Shown here piece by piece: positions 47,734 to 59,900 of a DNA stretch of 64,000 nucleotides; position 1 is the first letter of the stretch; the number at the start of each line of letters is the position of its first letter. The notes under the pieces were generated by a model. That model saw only the letters and a program-made list of their open reading frames with translations. It did not search any database and had not been told where the DNA came from. The DNA is from Megaleporinus macrocephalus (lineage: Eukaryota > Chordata > Actinopteri > Characiformes > Anostomidae): the NCBI GenBank assembly GCA_021613375.1, contig CM038710.1, positions 29,945,763 to 30,009,762 on the forward strand. Direction: 5' to 3'. Made by a program: the position numbers and the translations under genes.

Positions 47734-49661
47734 CAGCAATAAGGAAAAAGACTCATACCAATACCAATTTACTCTGGTTCATCAGTAGCTCATACAGGGT
47801 TTAAATGATGTAATAAATTTAGTTGATTGTGCCCTGTAGACTTTATTTCACTGCTGCTTTTGGCATGTTCTAAACTACTATGTGAAAAACCCTTAAACGC
47901 ACCACCAAGTTAATTTAACTTCTGGTAGACATCTGATTTTTGAATTGGCAATAAGCAACTACTAAATATATAACGCACACCTTCAGGAGTGACAGTTCGC
48001 TCAACTCCTCTTCATTTTACAAAGTAGCACCAGAGTCATTCATAAAGGGATACAGTAAAAGTTAAATTACTCCAGAAGTGTCTTACAGTAATATCAGAAC
48101 CAGGACATTTAACCACATCATGATACTACAGTAGGCTGCAACAGACTATTTTATTTATATAAATAATGTTAATTCTAAATAATTCCAATTCTAAATAAAA
48201 GATTTAAAGCTGCAAATTACTGTTTTTGTTGATTACACCAGTGGTTCTCTAACCAGCCCTGGGAAACCACCAGATTTTTTTCTCCCATCTACCTATGAGA
48301 ATCACTGGGTTAATCTATTAAAAAGGGTATACATACTGCCACATATGCCCAAGGTAACCATTATGTGGAAATTGTAAGAGCTCTAATAATGGCCAGTTAT
48401 CCATCAAAAGAATTTGCCTAAAGCACAATCCATTTGTGAAACACTTACTTAGACTGGTTGACATCAATCAAAGATCCAATTTTGGATGTTGTGAATGAGA
48501 TGTGTTCATCGCCAATAACAATCTCCAGTTCCTAGAAAACACAAAAAAAAACTATTCAAATTCCTGAGTCCCAAAAAGTGACCCGTTTCCCTTGCAGTGT
48601 GAGAACAAAATGAGTGTCCTAATTGCAAGGCAAACCTGTCTTCCGACCCTATCGGGAGGGGGCCATAACGCATCGTCTTCCTTGGTGATTTCACTGTCAT
48701 CTATTATTCTTTTCAGCTCCTCCATCACACTCTTGTGAACATAAGCCTGTGACAAAGAAGACATTAGCCTGAAATAAATACTTTTACAAAAAACTTCACA
48801 AGTCAGATGTAAAAGGACAAACGTTTTACCTCTTTTCTGATCATGACATCATTTTTGTAGTTGCTGTTATTGGCATACCTCAGCTTCCCTACACACAAAG
48901 AACAATCATTATCAAACCTTATAGAATATGTAATAGTAAACTAATCTGAGTGTGTACCACATAGTACACAAGTATGACTACAAGGGTTTAACAACTGAGA
49001 CGACAGGGCAAGGTGGACAGTTTTTGCGAGGCTTGTACCACATTTACAATACTGCACATCGCTAATCAGAACCTAGTAATGGCCCCAGTACCGCTCTGAC
49101 AAAAGGTTGTAATTCACAACTCAAGTATTTTATCAAAAACATACATGTTCAAACTACAGACAACATTGCATCCCGACCCAATCAGAAGCTTTCAAAGTAA
49201 GTGTTTCTGTGGGGACTTTTTTTTAATAACTGAGGCATCCACAGATCCCAAAAATATACACATATAAATCACATTGGTTAATCCTTCGAGAACATATCAC
49301 AGGAGACTTTTAACACTGCTACTGTGCAGCGCCAAAACAGCTGGAATTTGTACTGAGAAACATTCACTAAAACAACCTCCGAAGAACAATCTACATCAGT
49401 CTAAACATATCTAGCTCGTAACTGCAAGTCGTATTACATATATTACTATAACGATAAAACATTTCCCTCCTCGCAAAAGTTCGAAACCTGATTTTCAGGC
49501 CCGAAGCTGTTAGCACGCTGGCTAGGTAACGTTAGCTTAGCCTGAAGGCGCTAAACTGGATGTCGCTTACCGTCCGGCCTGAACTCAAACTCCAGAAACT
49601 CGTGTCCGAATTTTCCTTTGTGACCCACATAATACCTTAAGTAGAAGTCGCTTGTGGACAT
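47176..49661 (-). CDS. magoh: Mago nashi homolog, exon junction complex core
   Basis: Binds RBM8A/Y14 and locks eIF4A3 on spliced mRNA; acts in mRNA localisation and nonsense-mediated decay. Exons: 49661-49571, 48888-48830, 48746-48636, 48531-48449, 47275-47176; phases join to 147 aa (human MAGOH 146). The protein is near-identical to other vertebrates: [110 protein letters not shown], ending KIKPI. Exon 2 and 3 donors (GTAAAA, GTTTGC) are non-optimal. It is tail-to-tail with cpt2, the same neighbour as in human. Confidence 0.97.
47694..47732. repeat. (GTAT)n microsatellite in magoh intron 4
   Basis: About nine perfect GTAT tetramers. Confidence 0.95.
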
Positions 49662-49860
49662 AGCTGTGCTAATAACGTCTCGAAACGATGTAAAGCGACA
49701 AAACCTCACGGTCCCTGAACCGAGCCGCCGTTTAGCTCCTCATACGCGCTTACAGCGTCGCTTACTGACGTCACGGCGGCGCGTTTTGATGATGACTGAA
49801 CGAGCTCGTAATTACCTACAGCCACCTCGTGAGGGCAGTATAATGTGATCGCCCACCGCT
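49662..49860 (-). promoter_or_regulatory. magoh promoter region
   Basis: CpG-richer block (GACGTCACGGCGGCGCG at about 49,767) directly upstream of the magoh ATG; TGACGTCA is a canonical CRE-like site at 49,767-49,774. No TATA box. Confidence 0.5.
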
Positions 49861-51345
49861 TCACCCGAAATCTACAAGGACAAGGAACTTGTTCCCCTTT
49901 AAATGCAGTAGGTGCTGCTATGACTGTACATAAATGGCCTGTATGTAAACATTTACTGCATTGTGTGTAGAAGCCACTATTTACTGACCTGCATAGTGCA
50001 CACTACATCTGAGCATTGTTTTAAACACTTAGGATAATTTGACAACTGAACGGTTAGGAGCACAAATAAACACGTAATCAGTACTGAAGTGTATGCTCAG
50101 TTTGTTATGGCTGCTTGGTTTAACTACTAAAAATACATACATATATGTTCTACAGACCTGGTACCGTGCAAACACAGTCACGTTGTGACAACGTATTGTT
50201 TTAGTGCCCACAATGTTAAATGTAATTCCTCAGAAAATTGTGACAATGTTATCTGACAACTTTCTGATAACGTACGGGTAAAGTTTCCAGTATGTTGTCA
50301 CAACCTCCTGGAAACCTTTATACGTTCATTATATTTGCCAACAGGTAGTTATAATACCATAAAACAACATTATTTAGTAGTGACTTGGTGACAAAGTTGT
50401 GACCACCTTGTTCAGGTAGTTATGTGTTTGCTGGGTAGTACAGTAAAATTTATGTCCTACATGCAGTGATGCTTGTGGAACCTAAGGCTGCTATATGACT
50501 GATCCAGAGCGTACAATAATACAAATACAAGTAAACAACGGATGCCCCTTAAAACATTTAAAGCATGGGAAACTGTATCCAGCTGTTTACATCCTTTACA
50601 TTGTGGTCTCCTCTTTCAAATACAAATCCTGTTTTTGTAACAAAGAGCAGTAAAATGAGCGGTTCCCAAAATCCAAGACTGTTACGCAACAGTCTGTAAT
50701 GTGCATATTCCAGTTTCAGCCCAGTGGAGACCATGACAGCGGACCAAGAGCAATGGCAGAATACATGTGCATAAATGTATCTTTCCAGGCTGTGAAGGCA
50801 ATGTCAACACTTGTCATACCCTTTTCAGCCATCTCCCAGCAAGCATGGATGATGTTCATCTGTAAACAAGGTTGAAGTTGGCTTCCTATTTACCAGCTTC
50901 TTAATCAAATATTTAATTCCACCATAAATGCTAGAGCTTGTATTGGTGCCTGAAGACTGGGCAGAAAAGACTTTGAAGGGAATGTCAGCACTTTTCATAC
51001 TCTTTTCAAGGAGTTCTGAAGAGGCATGGTTTATGTTCATCTTTAAATGTGGCTGGAATTGCTTTCTTAATCAAGAGTTTTACAGGCCATGGCACCATTT
51101 AGGGCAAAACCGAAATATCACTAAACAAGCATGTGTACCTTTAGACATGTTGCTTCTGAACCAGCCAATCAAAGCAGAGCTCATCAAAATATTTGAGTAC
51201 ACCAAATAAGGCAATTTTCTTCCTGACCATACATTAAGAGAACAATTCTATGAATTCTGTGTCCCCCTTAAAGAAACTGAATTTGCTAATTATAAGGGGT
51301 GTCTGGATACTTTTGGACACATTGGATAAGGACTATGAAGGCAGA
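49861..51345. other. Spacer between magoh promoter and uck2 3' end
   Basis: No recognisable exon. Holds a fragment of the CTACATAGTGCAC MITE family near 49,930-50,010 and a diverged tandem duplication at 50,790-51,076. Confidence 0.55.
50790..51076. repeat. Diverged tandem duplication, ~181 bp period
   Basis: Copy A (50,790-50,908) and copy B (50,970-51,076) align over more than 100 bp: TGAAGGCAATGTCAACACTTGTCATAC against TGAAGGGAATGTCAGCACTTTTCATAC, then AGCATGGATGATGTTCATCTGTAAA against GGCATGGTTTATGTTCATCTTTAAA, both ending TTCTTAATCAA. Family unknown. Confidence 0.75.
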
Positions 51346-51349
51346 CCCC

Positions 51350-53920
51350 ATGCAAGGTAGAAAACTTTATTTAATTTTTCAATTCATTTATCTTTTTATA
51401 CAACTTACTTAATTTGTTTATACATTTACATTACAATACATTGTGAATCATTGAGACGTTTACAATGAAGAGCGAATACATCATCCAGGCATTCAGTTCA
51501 TAGAATATTTTGCAAGCAGTAGCCTATTGATTGTTATCTGAATGCAGTGTAATGGGCTGCTTGCAAGCTTTCTGACAGTAGAACTACCAATCCATAATCA
51601 TCTTATGTGTAGACAGCTGCAATCCGATTTGCATAAACCTGTCTTCACAAAAATCTCTCAGCTTTCAATACAAGGACCATGGCCTAACAACATCACTCAT
51701 TTTAAATACCTGGCCCACTATGCATAACATATATGTGGGGTTCCTTTCGTTTTAAAAAAGTAAGAACTGTCAGATTTCCAGTTTGGGAATATCAACATTT
51801 CTACATAATGTGACATATTCTAGGAAAGTCAATACAAAATTTGCATTTGAGTCCATGAATGCATTGCACAAGAATAGCCTCCACAGTGAAGTCTGCACCT
51901 TACAATGAAATCAAGTGTTTTTGTAATCTGCATCATTCGTAATCACATAGGATTGTGAACTGAGTGTTATAGTCATATAATGGTTTTGTGTAAGTTACAA
52001 TGACTGTGTTCAACCTCTATTTCTATGGTAATGAAAGTGGTCAGTAGCAGTTGTTATAAGGCATATTGCAAAATTTCCCCAAAAGCTTGCGTCTGAAGAA
52101 ACCAAGCCATGGGTATACCTGATTAAGGTGTGCATGTTTTGCATGAATATTTGTAGATGTGTACAAGCAGTACATGCCTGAGACAGGCTAGTTAGGAGGC
52201 AGTTGGTAATGATTAATATCAGAAAACACTGTTCCATAGACATTAAATACTGTACATAAAACATGAGCAATTTCAAAGCAATTATTTACACAACTTGAAC
52301 CTACTGGGGACAGGCCGAAAACCTCACAACCTTTAAGTAACCAAGGCCCAAAGTAACATTAACATGTTAGCCTCATATGGCCGAGCAATTTTTATTGGAC
52401 TCTGGCCCCTCAAAACACCACAAATGTGAACTGAACATACAATACCAACAAAAACATATTACATGTGTAAATGTATGAAATACCCTGTATCATAGCAGCA
52501 GTATAAAGGGAAAAGTCTGCCAGACCAGAAAAGACAACAAGAAAAGAGTCAGGAGTCAAACTGGTAATTTCCTGAGGGTCATCTTGTTTTGGACAAAACA
52601 AATAAAGATGTTATGATCATAATTAACATTACAGATTCCCTTTTTATGTCTACTTTCAGAGGAGAGTGTTTTGTGAAGCAATAATGAAGCCCTTTAAGGG
52701 AAAATGAAGAGGAAAAGCCACTAGCTTAGTATATATGTCCCTGAAACAGCTGCTGTAGTATATTATGAGGGGTGGAGTGTATTGGGATCCTGAGCAAGAG
52801 AGGAAAGTGATCGTTGGTTGCCCTTTAATAAACCCAAAACGCATTCTTTGGTGAATTTTTGTAATGTTAACAATGACAAATGAATAGAAATTCTCAAAGT
52901 GATTGGAGTGGCATCATGGTGCTAGGTAACGAAATGAAAACAACACAGTCGGTAGTGCTAAACACTAAATCAAAATAATGAAGGTCAATGATCTGTTAAA
53001 GACATGCAGGCAAAACAATCTGATAACAGCTGTTTTCAATGCATAGAGCATTCATGACCTAAATACTTGAAGACTTGTAAAAGTTAATCATTTCAGGAAA
53101 TAAAAGACTTCATTTCAAGTACATGATTTTTTTTCATCTGGCTAGAAGAACGCAACGTCAAGTACAGTACAGTACAGAAAGGACACTGATATGGGTTCCT
53201 GGACTTATTTAAGCTGTGTTAGAGGAACCTGCTGCACAGGACCTGGATAATATTCAAATTATCTTCTGGTTTGTCACAGAGCCACTGCTTCTTTTTGCAA
53301 CAGGTCATGTTTTGCTGGACATTAAGGGAAATGTAGCATGAAGATGGTTATCTTTCCTTAGGAGTGACAATCAGATTGCACTTTCTGTTGAAATAATTGC
53401 TAACAGGCTGTTGATGAAAGTGCTGATAAAATGCTTTAGAGGACACACCATGTCAATATATAAAGTTAACCGCATGTAGTCGAGGACCCTAAAAGTGATT
53501 TTGAAACGTTGTACTTGGTATTTCTACTTTTGAAATGTCTTAAAATATCAGCTACTTCCATTTGGCAAAACTGTAAAGTCATATAGACATTCTCCTCTTT
53601 TACTTTCTTAAATACGCGCCAAAAGGAGGGGGGAGATAAAGTATTCATAAATAAATAAGAGAGGAAAAAACAGGTTTGACCTGTTATCCTTTTGAACAAG
53701 GAGAATCCCCCCCTCAAAATCAAGTGCACAGACAAAAAAGGACTTAAAACAATAATAATACAAAACCAAAGAAGGCATTTCTTGAATTTCTTATCTTTTA
53801 AATACAGTGTTTGCTAACTGCAAGTATGTACAAACAGTCCTCCTTTTTGCCCCTCTGGTCCTTCACTGCCATTATTCTCTCATTCCCTCATTCTCTATGA
53901 GAGGGGTTGGCATAGGGGTA
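51350..53920 (-). other. Probable long uck2 3'UTR
   Basis: About 2.5 kb after the uck2 stop without recognisable exons; a minus-strand AATAAA lies at 51,371-51,366 and others upstream (for example near 52,396). The actual end is undetermined. Confidence 0.4.
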
Positions 53921-56900
53921 TCAGTGTGGCCTGCTGCTGGACTCCGATGGCTGCCGCTTTCGTGGGGCACTATGGCCATTGAGACAACCATTCAGTCGTT
54001 TGGTCAGACCACCATTCAGAATGTCCTGGATGTGCTGCACTATCAGATTTATGGCAACTGAAAACAGATAAGGCACATACAAAGTTAGGCTGTAAAGAAC
54101 TTATCTGTAGTTAGGGCATGGTCATCATCAGTGGGGTCAATTAATCCAATATAGAAATGCATGATGAAATTAAATCAAATATATACCAATATATAACAAT
54201 ATAGTTTTCCTCAACACATCCCATATTTCTAATCTAACACACCTGATATTACTATGTATTAACAATGCAAAGGAAAAGTGATTTAAAGCATTTGGAAAAC
54301 TGGATTGACGTGCTTGTTATCACATAAAGAGCCTGCAATCCAGCAAGTTTGGATCGACTAGTAGTACGTTTTCAGGATTAAGTAAATACCAGAAGATTGG
54401 AGAAAGAGGCACTCACACAGTAGAACCTGAGAATGGCCTTGCAAGGCACAATCAAAACATCCCAAAGCATTCCAAAACATAACAGGCGACAGATGTTACC
54501 AAAACATTTCTGCAGTTTCATGGTCAGACAGTGTCTAATCACATACTTGGATGAACAAATAAAGCGGCAGACACCCACATTCACATCTTTATTCTCACCT
54601 AGATTATCAGCTCCTCTTGGGATGATCACATCAGCATATTTCTTTGTCTGAGAACATAAAAACAAGCAGGATTATAAGAGTTCCTAGGAAAGGATCCTGT
54701 CTAGCAAGCTCCAGTTTAAAAGCAATTCTCAACCTGCCCCTTGCTGGCATCATGCCAGACACATTCTTCTTGAAACCGACACCTCTTTTTATAAGACCTG
54801 TCTTACAAGTAGCTGCGGGATAAAATACGTCTGCAAGTGGAGTATATTGACAGAACTCCCAACCCTTAAACAGATGCAATAAAACAACTGTCTATTAAAG
54901 TCACCTGAGTAGACAGTGCTGCATGCTTAAGGTGAGGACATAAGAACACTGCATTAACTGCGTTTACAAACATATTAGGCTTATGGGCTTCCTTTTACGT
55001 CAACCCAAAAACAGGTTATAAAGATGGCACTTGAATTGTTGTTGTAACAAACAATGTCTGTTACTCAAACCGCAGGTGTGCTGGTGACAAAGAGCAAAAC
55101 GTGAATGTGGGGAGACGCAGTATCAGGAGCAACACCTGCCATCTAAAGGAGAAGCAGTAGTTAAAAGCTCACACTCACTGATATACAGGAAGACAGTTAA
55201 ACGGAATAAAAACAATATAAAAAAAAACCACCATGACCACAGATAGTGCTGGGTGATATATCATTTGAGCTCGTATTCCAACACTGATGTCACAGTGATA
55301 CTGATATGCAGTTTTAGCTACACTGATGAGTAACAAGCATACATATTTTGTGAACTTTGTACAGAGTATAGGGTGAAAAAAACAGGCTAAAAAGGGTCTA
55401 ACAATGTATGCACAGAAAGAGATGTACTACAACTGTAGAACTACCTTCGTGGACCAAAAGTATATGGCAGTGGAGCTGATAATATAGACAATGAGTGTAG
55501 ATACAAAGTAGGCACACATAATGAAGTGGCCATTCGATCATAACAGTCAACACAAAATGAGTTAGCTTTTGTCAAGGTATTGTTTTAGCATAGCAGACCT
55601 GAAGTAAAGAAGAACTGGTTACTTGAAAGCTTAAATATTAAGCAACAGTCAATGCAATCCGCTTGAAAAAAACATATAAGCGGATGTAATCATGGTTAAA
55701 ATGTTGACCTTAAAACAGTAAACATAAGTGAGATTCTCTGGTGAGATATTATTTCAAGTTTCAAAAAAAGAAAAAAAAAGAAAACTAACATTGAAATTAC
55801 TTAATTACTTACTGTTTCTCAAGTGTCACCACAAGCATTTAAATTATAAAGTACCACAAAACACATTGAGAGAAAGAAGACAAGTTAAGGTTGCATCACT
55901 CACTGGCAAGCAGAACTCTTCAAAGGCAGGCTTCACAAATGTGATATACTGGTTTAGGACTTGCTCCAGGTCCCGTCCTCGCTCACTTATGTCTCTCAAG
56001 ACTGATGGAGAAAACAGACAAACCATAACAAATGATAAGAATGCTGAAAATTGTAAGAATAGTACAGTCAACGTTAATAAGTAATCCTTCGAGCTCAGGG
56101 CTTACATTTTTATTTTATTTTAAGCCTTAAGCCTTATTATTCAGTAACTACTATGAATTACTCTATAGCTACTACAAAACTAATATGAAGGTTTGAATGG
56201 ATGTGTGGCCCTTATGGTTTAAGGGATTAAGAATGAACAAAGCTAATCAAATTTTATTTCATGGTTTATTTTATGCTTGAATTTCAACTGTGAATAAAAA
56301 GGCCTTTTGTTCTCCAGTCACCTCTGCGTGAGAGTCGTGTATCTGCATCTGTATCCACAAACAACTTCATCTGAAATAGGTCCCGGATCTCCTGCGAGTA
56401 AAACATGAGGATGCCCTCAAACAGCACCACATCAGCTGGGTACACAGTGACAGTTTCCTCCTTCCTGTAGACAAACACAGCCAGAGGCTACATAAGAAAT
56501 CAACAAAAGATCTCGCCCAACTAGGTATCGACATAGGCTAGTACCTAGTTGCCAATAATGGCTAGTGGTCAAAAAGAGAAACCACACTACATAACAATCG
56601 CTGTCCTAATCAAATGCCTAGCTCTTTAAGAAGTTAGAAGAACTTACCTTGAATGGGTAACAAAGTCATAGACTGGGATCTGAACTGTCCTTCCGTCCAT
56701 GATGTCCCACAGAGTCTTCACAATCAACTCATTATCAAATGCATCTAGAGACAAGAGGAAACAGGGGATGAGCTTCTAAAACTGGAGAAATTTCACTGGA
56801 ACCACAAGTTAGGTAATACCTAGGATAAAGCCGCAAACTGCTGCAAGGTGAGTATGAGGGCAGATGTGTCAGGTCAGAAAATTACACTAACTAGCATACA

Positions 56901-59900
56901 TTTAGCATCTGCTAAGATGCCTGACGTTTGTTGTACATCACATTTGTTCACCTAATGTCTCTTCTGAAATCACTGCTATCAATTCCTATGTGTGATGTGC
57001 AAACATATGAATAGCAGTTAAAGTTCAGCAGATCACCTGTTGTCTACAAAAGCTACATAGTTCTTTTGTTATTTTTTGCATAATAAACTAAAGTAAAAAT
57101 ATTTGCAGACATGTCTTGACTCTGAGATAAGTGGAATATTGTGTAATTTTGAATTTTCACCAAACCATAGACATATAGAGTACATCCAACATTCCACAGA
57201 ATGGATTCAAAAGACCGGAAATGGTAATAAACAATACAAATATAAAGAAATTGTAATATGATGAAAGGAATGTTTTATCATTTTACCTTTAAAAAAGTAA
57301 AATGATAGAACACTAATCTCCAAAGACATTTACTACTTAACTACTGTTTCCTTACCTGGGTGGTCAAAATTAAACTGTCCTTTGAGAGCTTTGGTCTTTT
57401 GCTCTGAAGTAAGCACCTTGTAGAAGCTGTCCTGACTGAGGATTGCAACCTGCCTTTGGTGATGGTCAATCTTATTTTGGCCAAGGAGCTCCATGATCTT
57501 CCCACAGACTGACGACTATGGTAAAACAGAAACAAACAGATAGCATAAGCAAACAAAAAATATCCTTCTGGAAAGGGTTTAGCAGCAACCTCTATTAACA
57601 GATCAGAAGCTGAATGGAAATCAATGACTGTTACAGCAGAAATTCATGACTAAATATTTAAAGTTGTACCGTAAAGTGTAGAAGAACTTCAGCACTCTGC
57701 AGATATGGTAGAAAATAAGCAAGCGGCAAGTTCTATGATAGTGATTTTTTAACCCAAGTAAAAGTGTACTGCTTGTGAATCATCAATTGAAAACTACTGA
57801 ACTACTGAGTACTGAACTAATACAGATCACAGAGAACTGAAAAATAATGTCATTCAAAACCAAATTGCAATACCAAGTAGTTAGTCCAAGCAACCACAAT
57901 ATGCCCATAAGCTACACCTACTTTGGCAAGGAAAGAAGTTTTGTTGAGGAATCTGCACTGACATTAACAAAGCAGTTGAAAAAAGAATACTCTAAAATCA
58001 CCTACTGACTAGTAGGCGATTTCGGACACACCCTTAGTCATAGATGTTTCCTCCAATTCTGAAGTGTATAGAGCTATACGTCCTGCTCAGATTCAGTTAT
58101 ATGCTACAAAACAGGATAGGATGGTACCTCACCTCAGATAGATAATTACCCAACAGGTGCAGTGAAAGCAACCCAAAAGCTTCTCAAGGCAAAAAATTGA
58201 ATGTTCTTAAATGAGTTTGCCAGTGAGCTGACCTCAAACACTTCAAGGGAGGTAACTGTGCAGCATTAGTGATTTCCATGGTGATGTACATTTTTAGGCA
58301 GTCACTGGCTTAAAAGGATGCGCATTCAAGTGTGAAAAGTAATCAGTGCATTTATAATTGTATACATTTTACATTGTATAAACACTTTAATCAAATCTTA
58401 ACTTAATTTAAAATGAACTGTACTGCTGATGATATTGGCAGTCTATGCAAAAAATGATTAAAAAATGATAAAAAACTGATAAAATACTGAATATTTACTA
58501 ATAAATAATGTGTAATGTACCATTGCTTTTATTTTATACCTACATTAGCCTTATATATGGAATTCATATAGACAAACCAGTAATGATGCAGTATGGTTAA
58601 TCTACACGATTTATTTGAACAGAACTGTATCATTTCAAAAATCTTACAATGCCCCTGTAAGACTGTATTTCTTTGTATTTTATCGACTGTATCTAGTACT
58701 GACAGATATATACAATTCATCTAGATAGAGACAATTTATATAATATTATAGCTTTAGTAAATGAGTCGTAGGCATTGTACAGTCATGGCATTATCTTGAT
58801 AATATGCTACAAAACTCATCAAGGCAAAGTTTGAGGAAACTGCAAGGGATTCTGCTATTTTAGAAACCTCCCCCACACACAATCTGGACACAGTGTGCTG
58901 TATGAAAGAGAAATTTAGAGTCTCAAGCTTTTTTTGATCAGTGACATTTAGTCACATTGTATTTCAGCTACATGGCAGCAGTTTTTTACACTTTTCTGCC
59001 TATACATATGAAAGCAACTGTACATGGAATTTAAATGTGTGTGAAAGGAAAACATCTGCAGGAATCCAACAAATTAAAAACACATTAATCACAAAAATGA
59101 TAAAACAACATTAAGGCATTATAGCAGGACTAAACAAGTGTATTTTGAGTTATGTAGTAAAACTTTTTGAAGCACATTCTATATAGGTTTGGAGCCAAAA
59201 TAGTAATAAGTTTCACCCAATATGTTTTGTGCAAGACTATATTAAACAGCAACTTAATTAGAAAGTAATTATTCAGTCAGACATGGTCACGGGCAGAAAA
59301 AAATCCCACCTAGGTTACTTTAGGTTATCTGTTTCCAATAAAGTATATTAGAGTAGGTTAGCCCTGAAAGGCTGTGAAGTGTTTGTTGCTATTTATTAAG
59401 AGTAAAAATAGAAAGCTGATTACTTAATAATGTCATTTTTAGTGAAAACTTTACTGCCCATTCGATCCTTAATTGTTAGCTTACATTAGCATATGTGAGC
59501 TTTTACAGATACATTCACAGCCTTGAAACTGTATAAATTAATTAATAACTGTGTAATATATTTCTACCTTCAGAATAATCAGGCACAGCAGCAATTTATT
59601 TAATTGTTTTGATTTTCTTTAATGATTTATATCCCTTTGGTAAACACAACTTCTTTTTTAATAGTTCAGACAGTTCAGTTGCAGAAAGCTTATCATTTTT
59701 ACAGTCAGACCTAACAATGATGTGATACAGGCTAACACTCTTTGAACTCTGTTTAAGTGATGCTCTGATGTCTTTGATTTGAACTTTATACTCCACTGCA
59801 GTCTGATCACATTAACACTACTACATTTGGGCCAGTAACAAATCTGAAATTAAAGTACCTAAGTAAAATAAAACTTTTATTATAAATTTCTCAAGCATAT

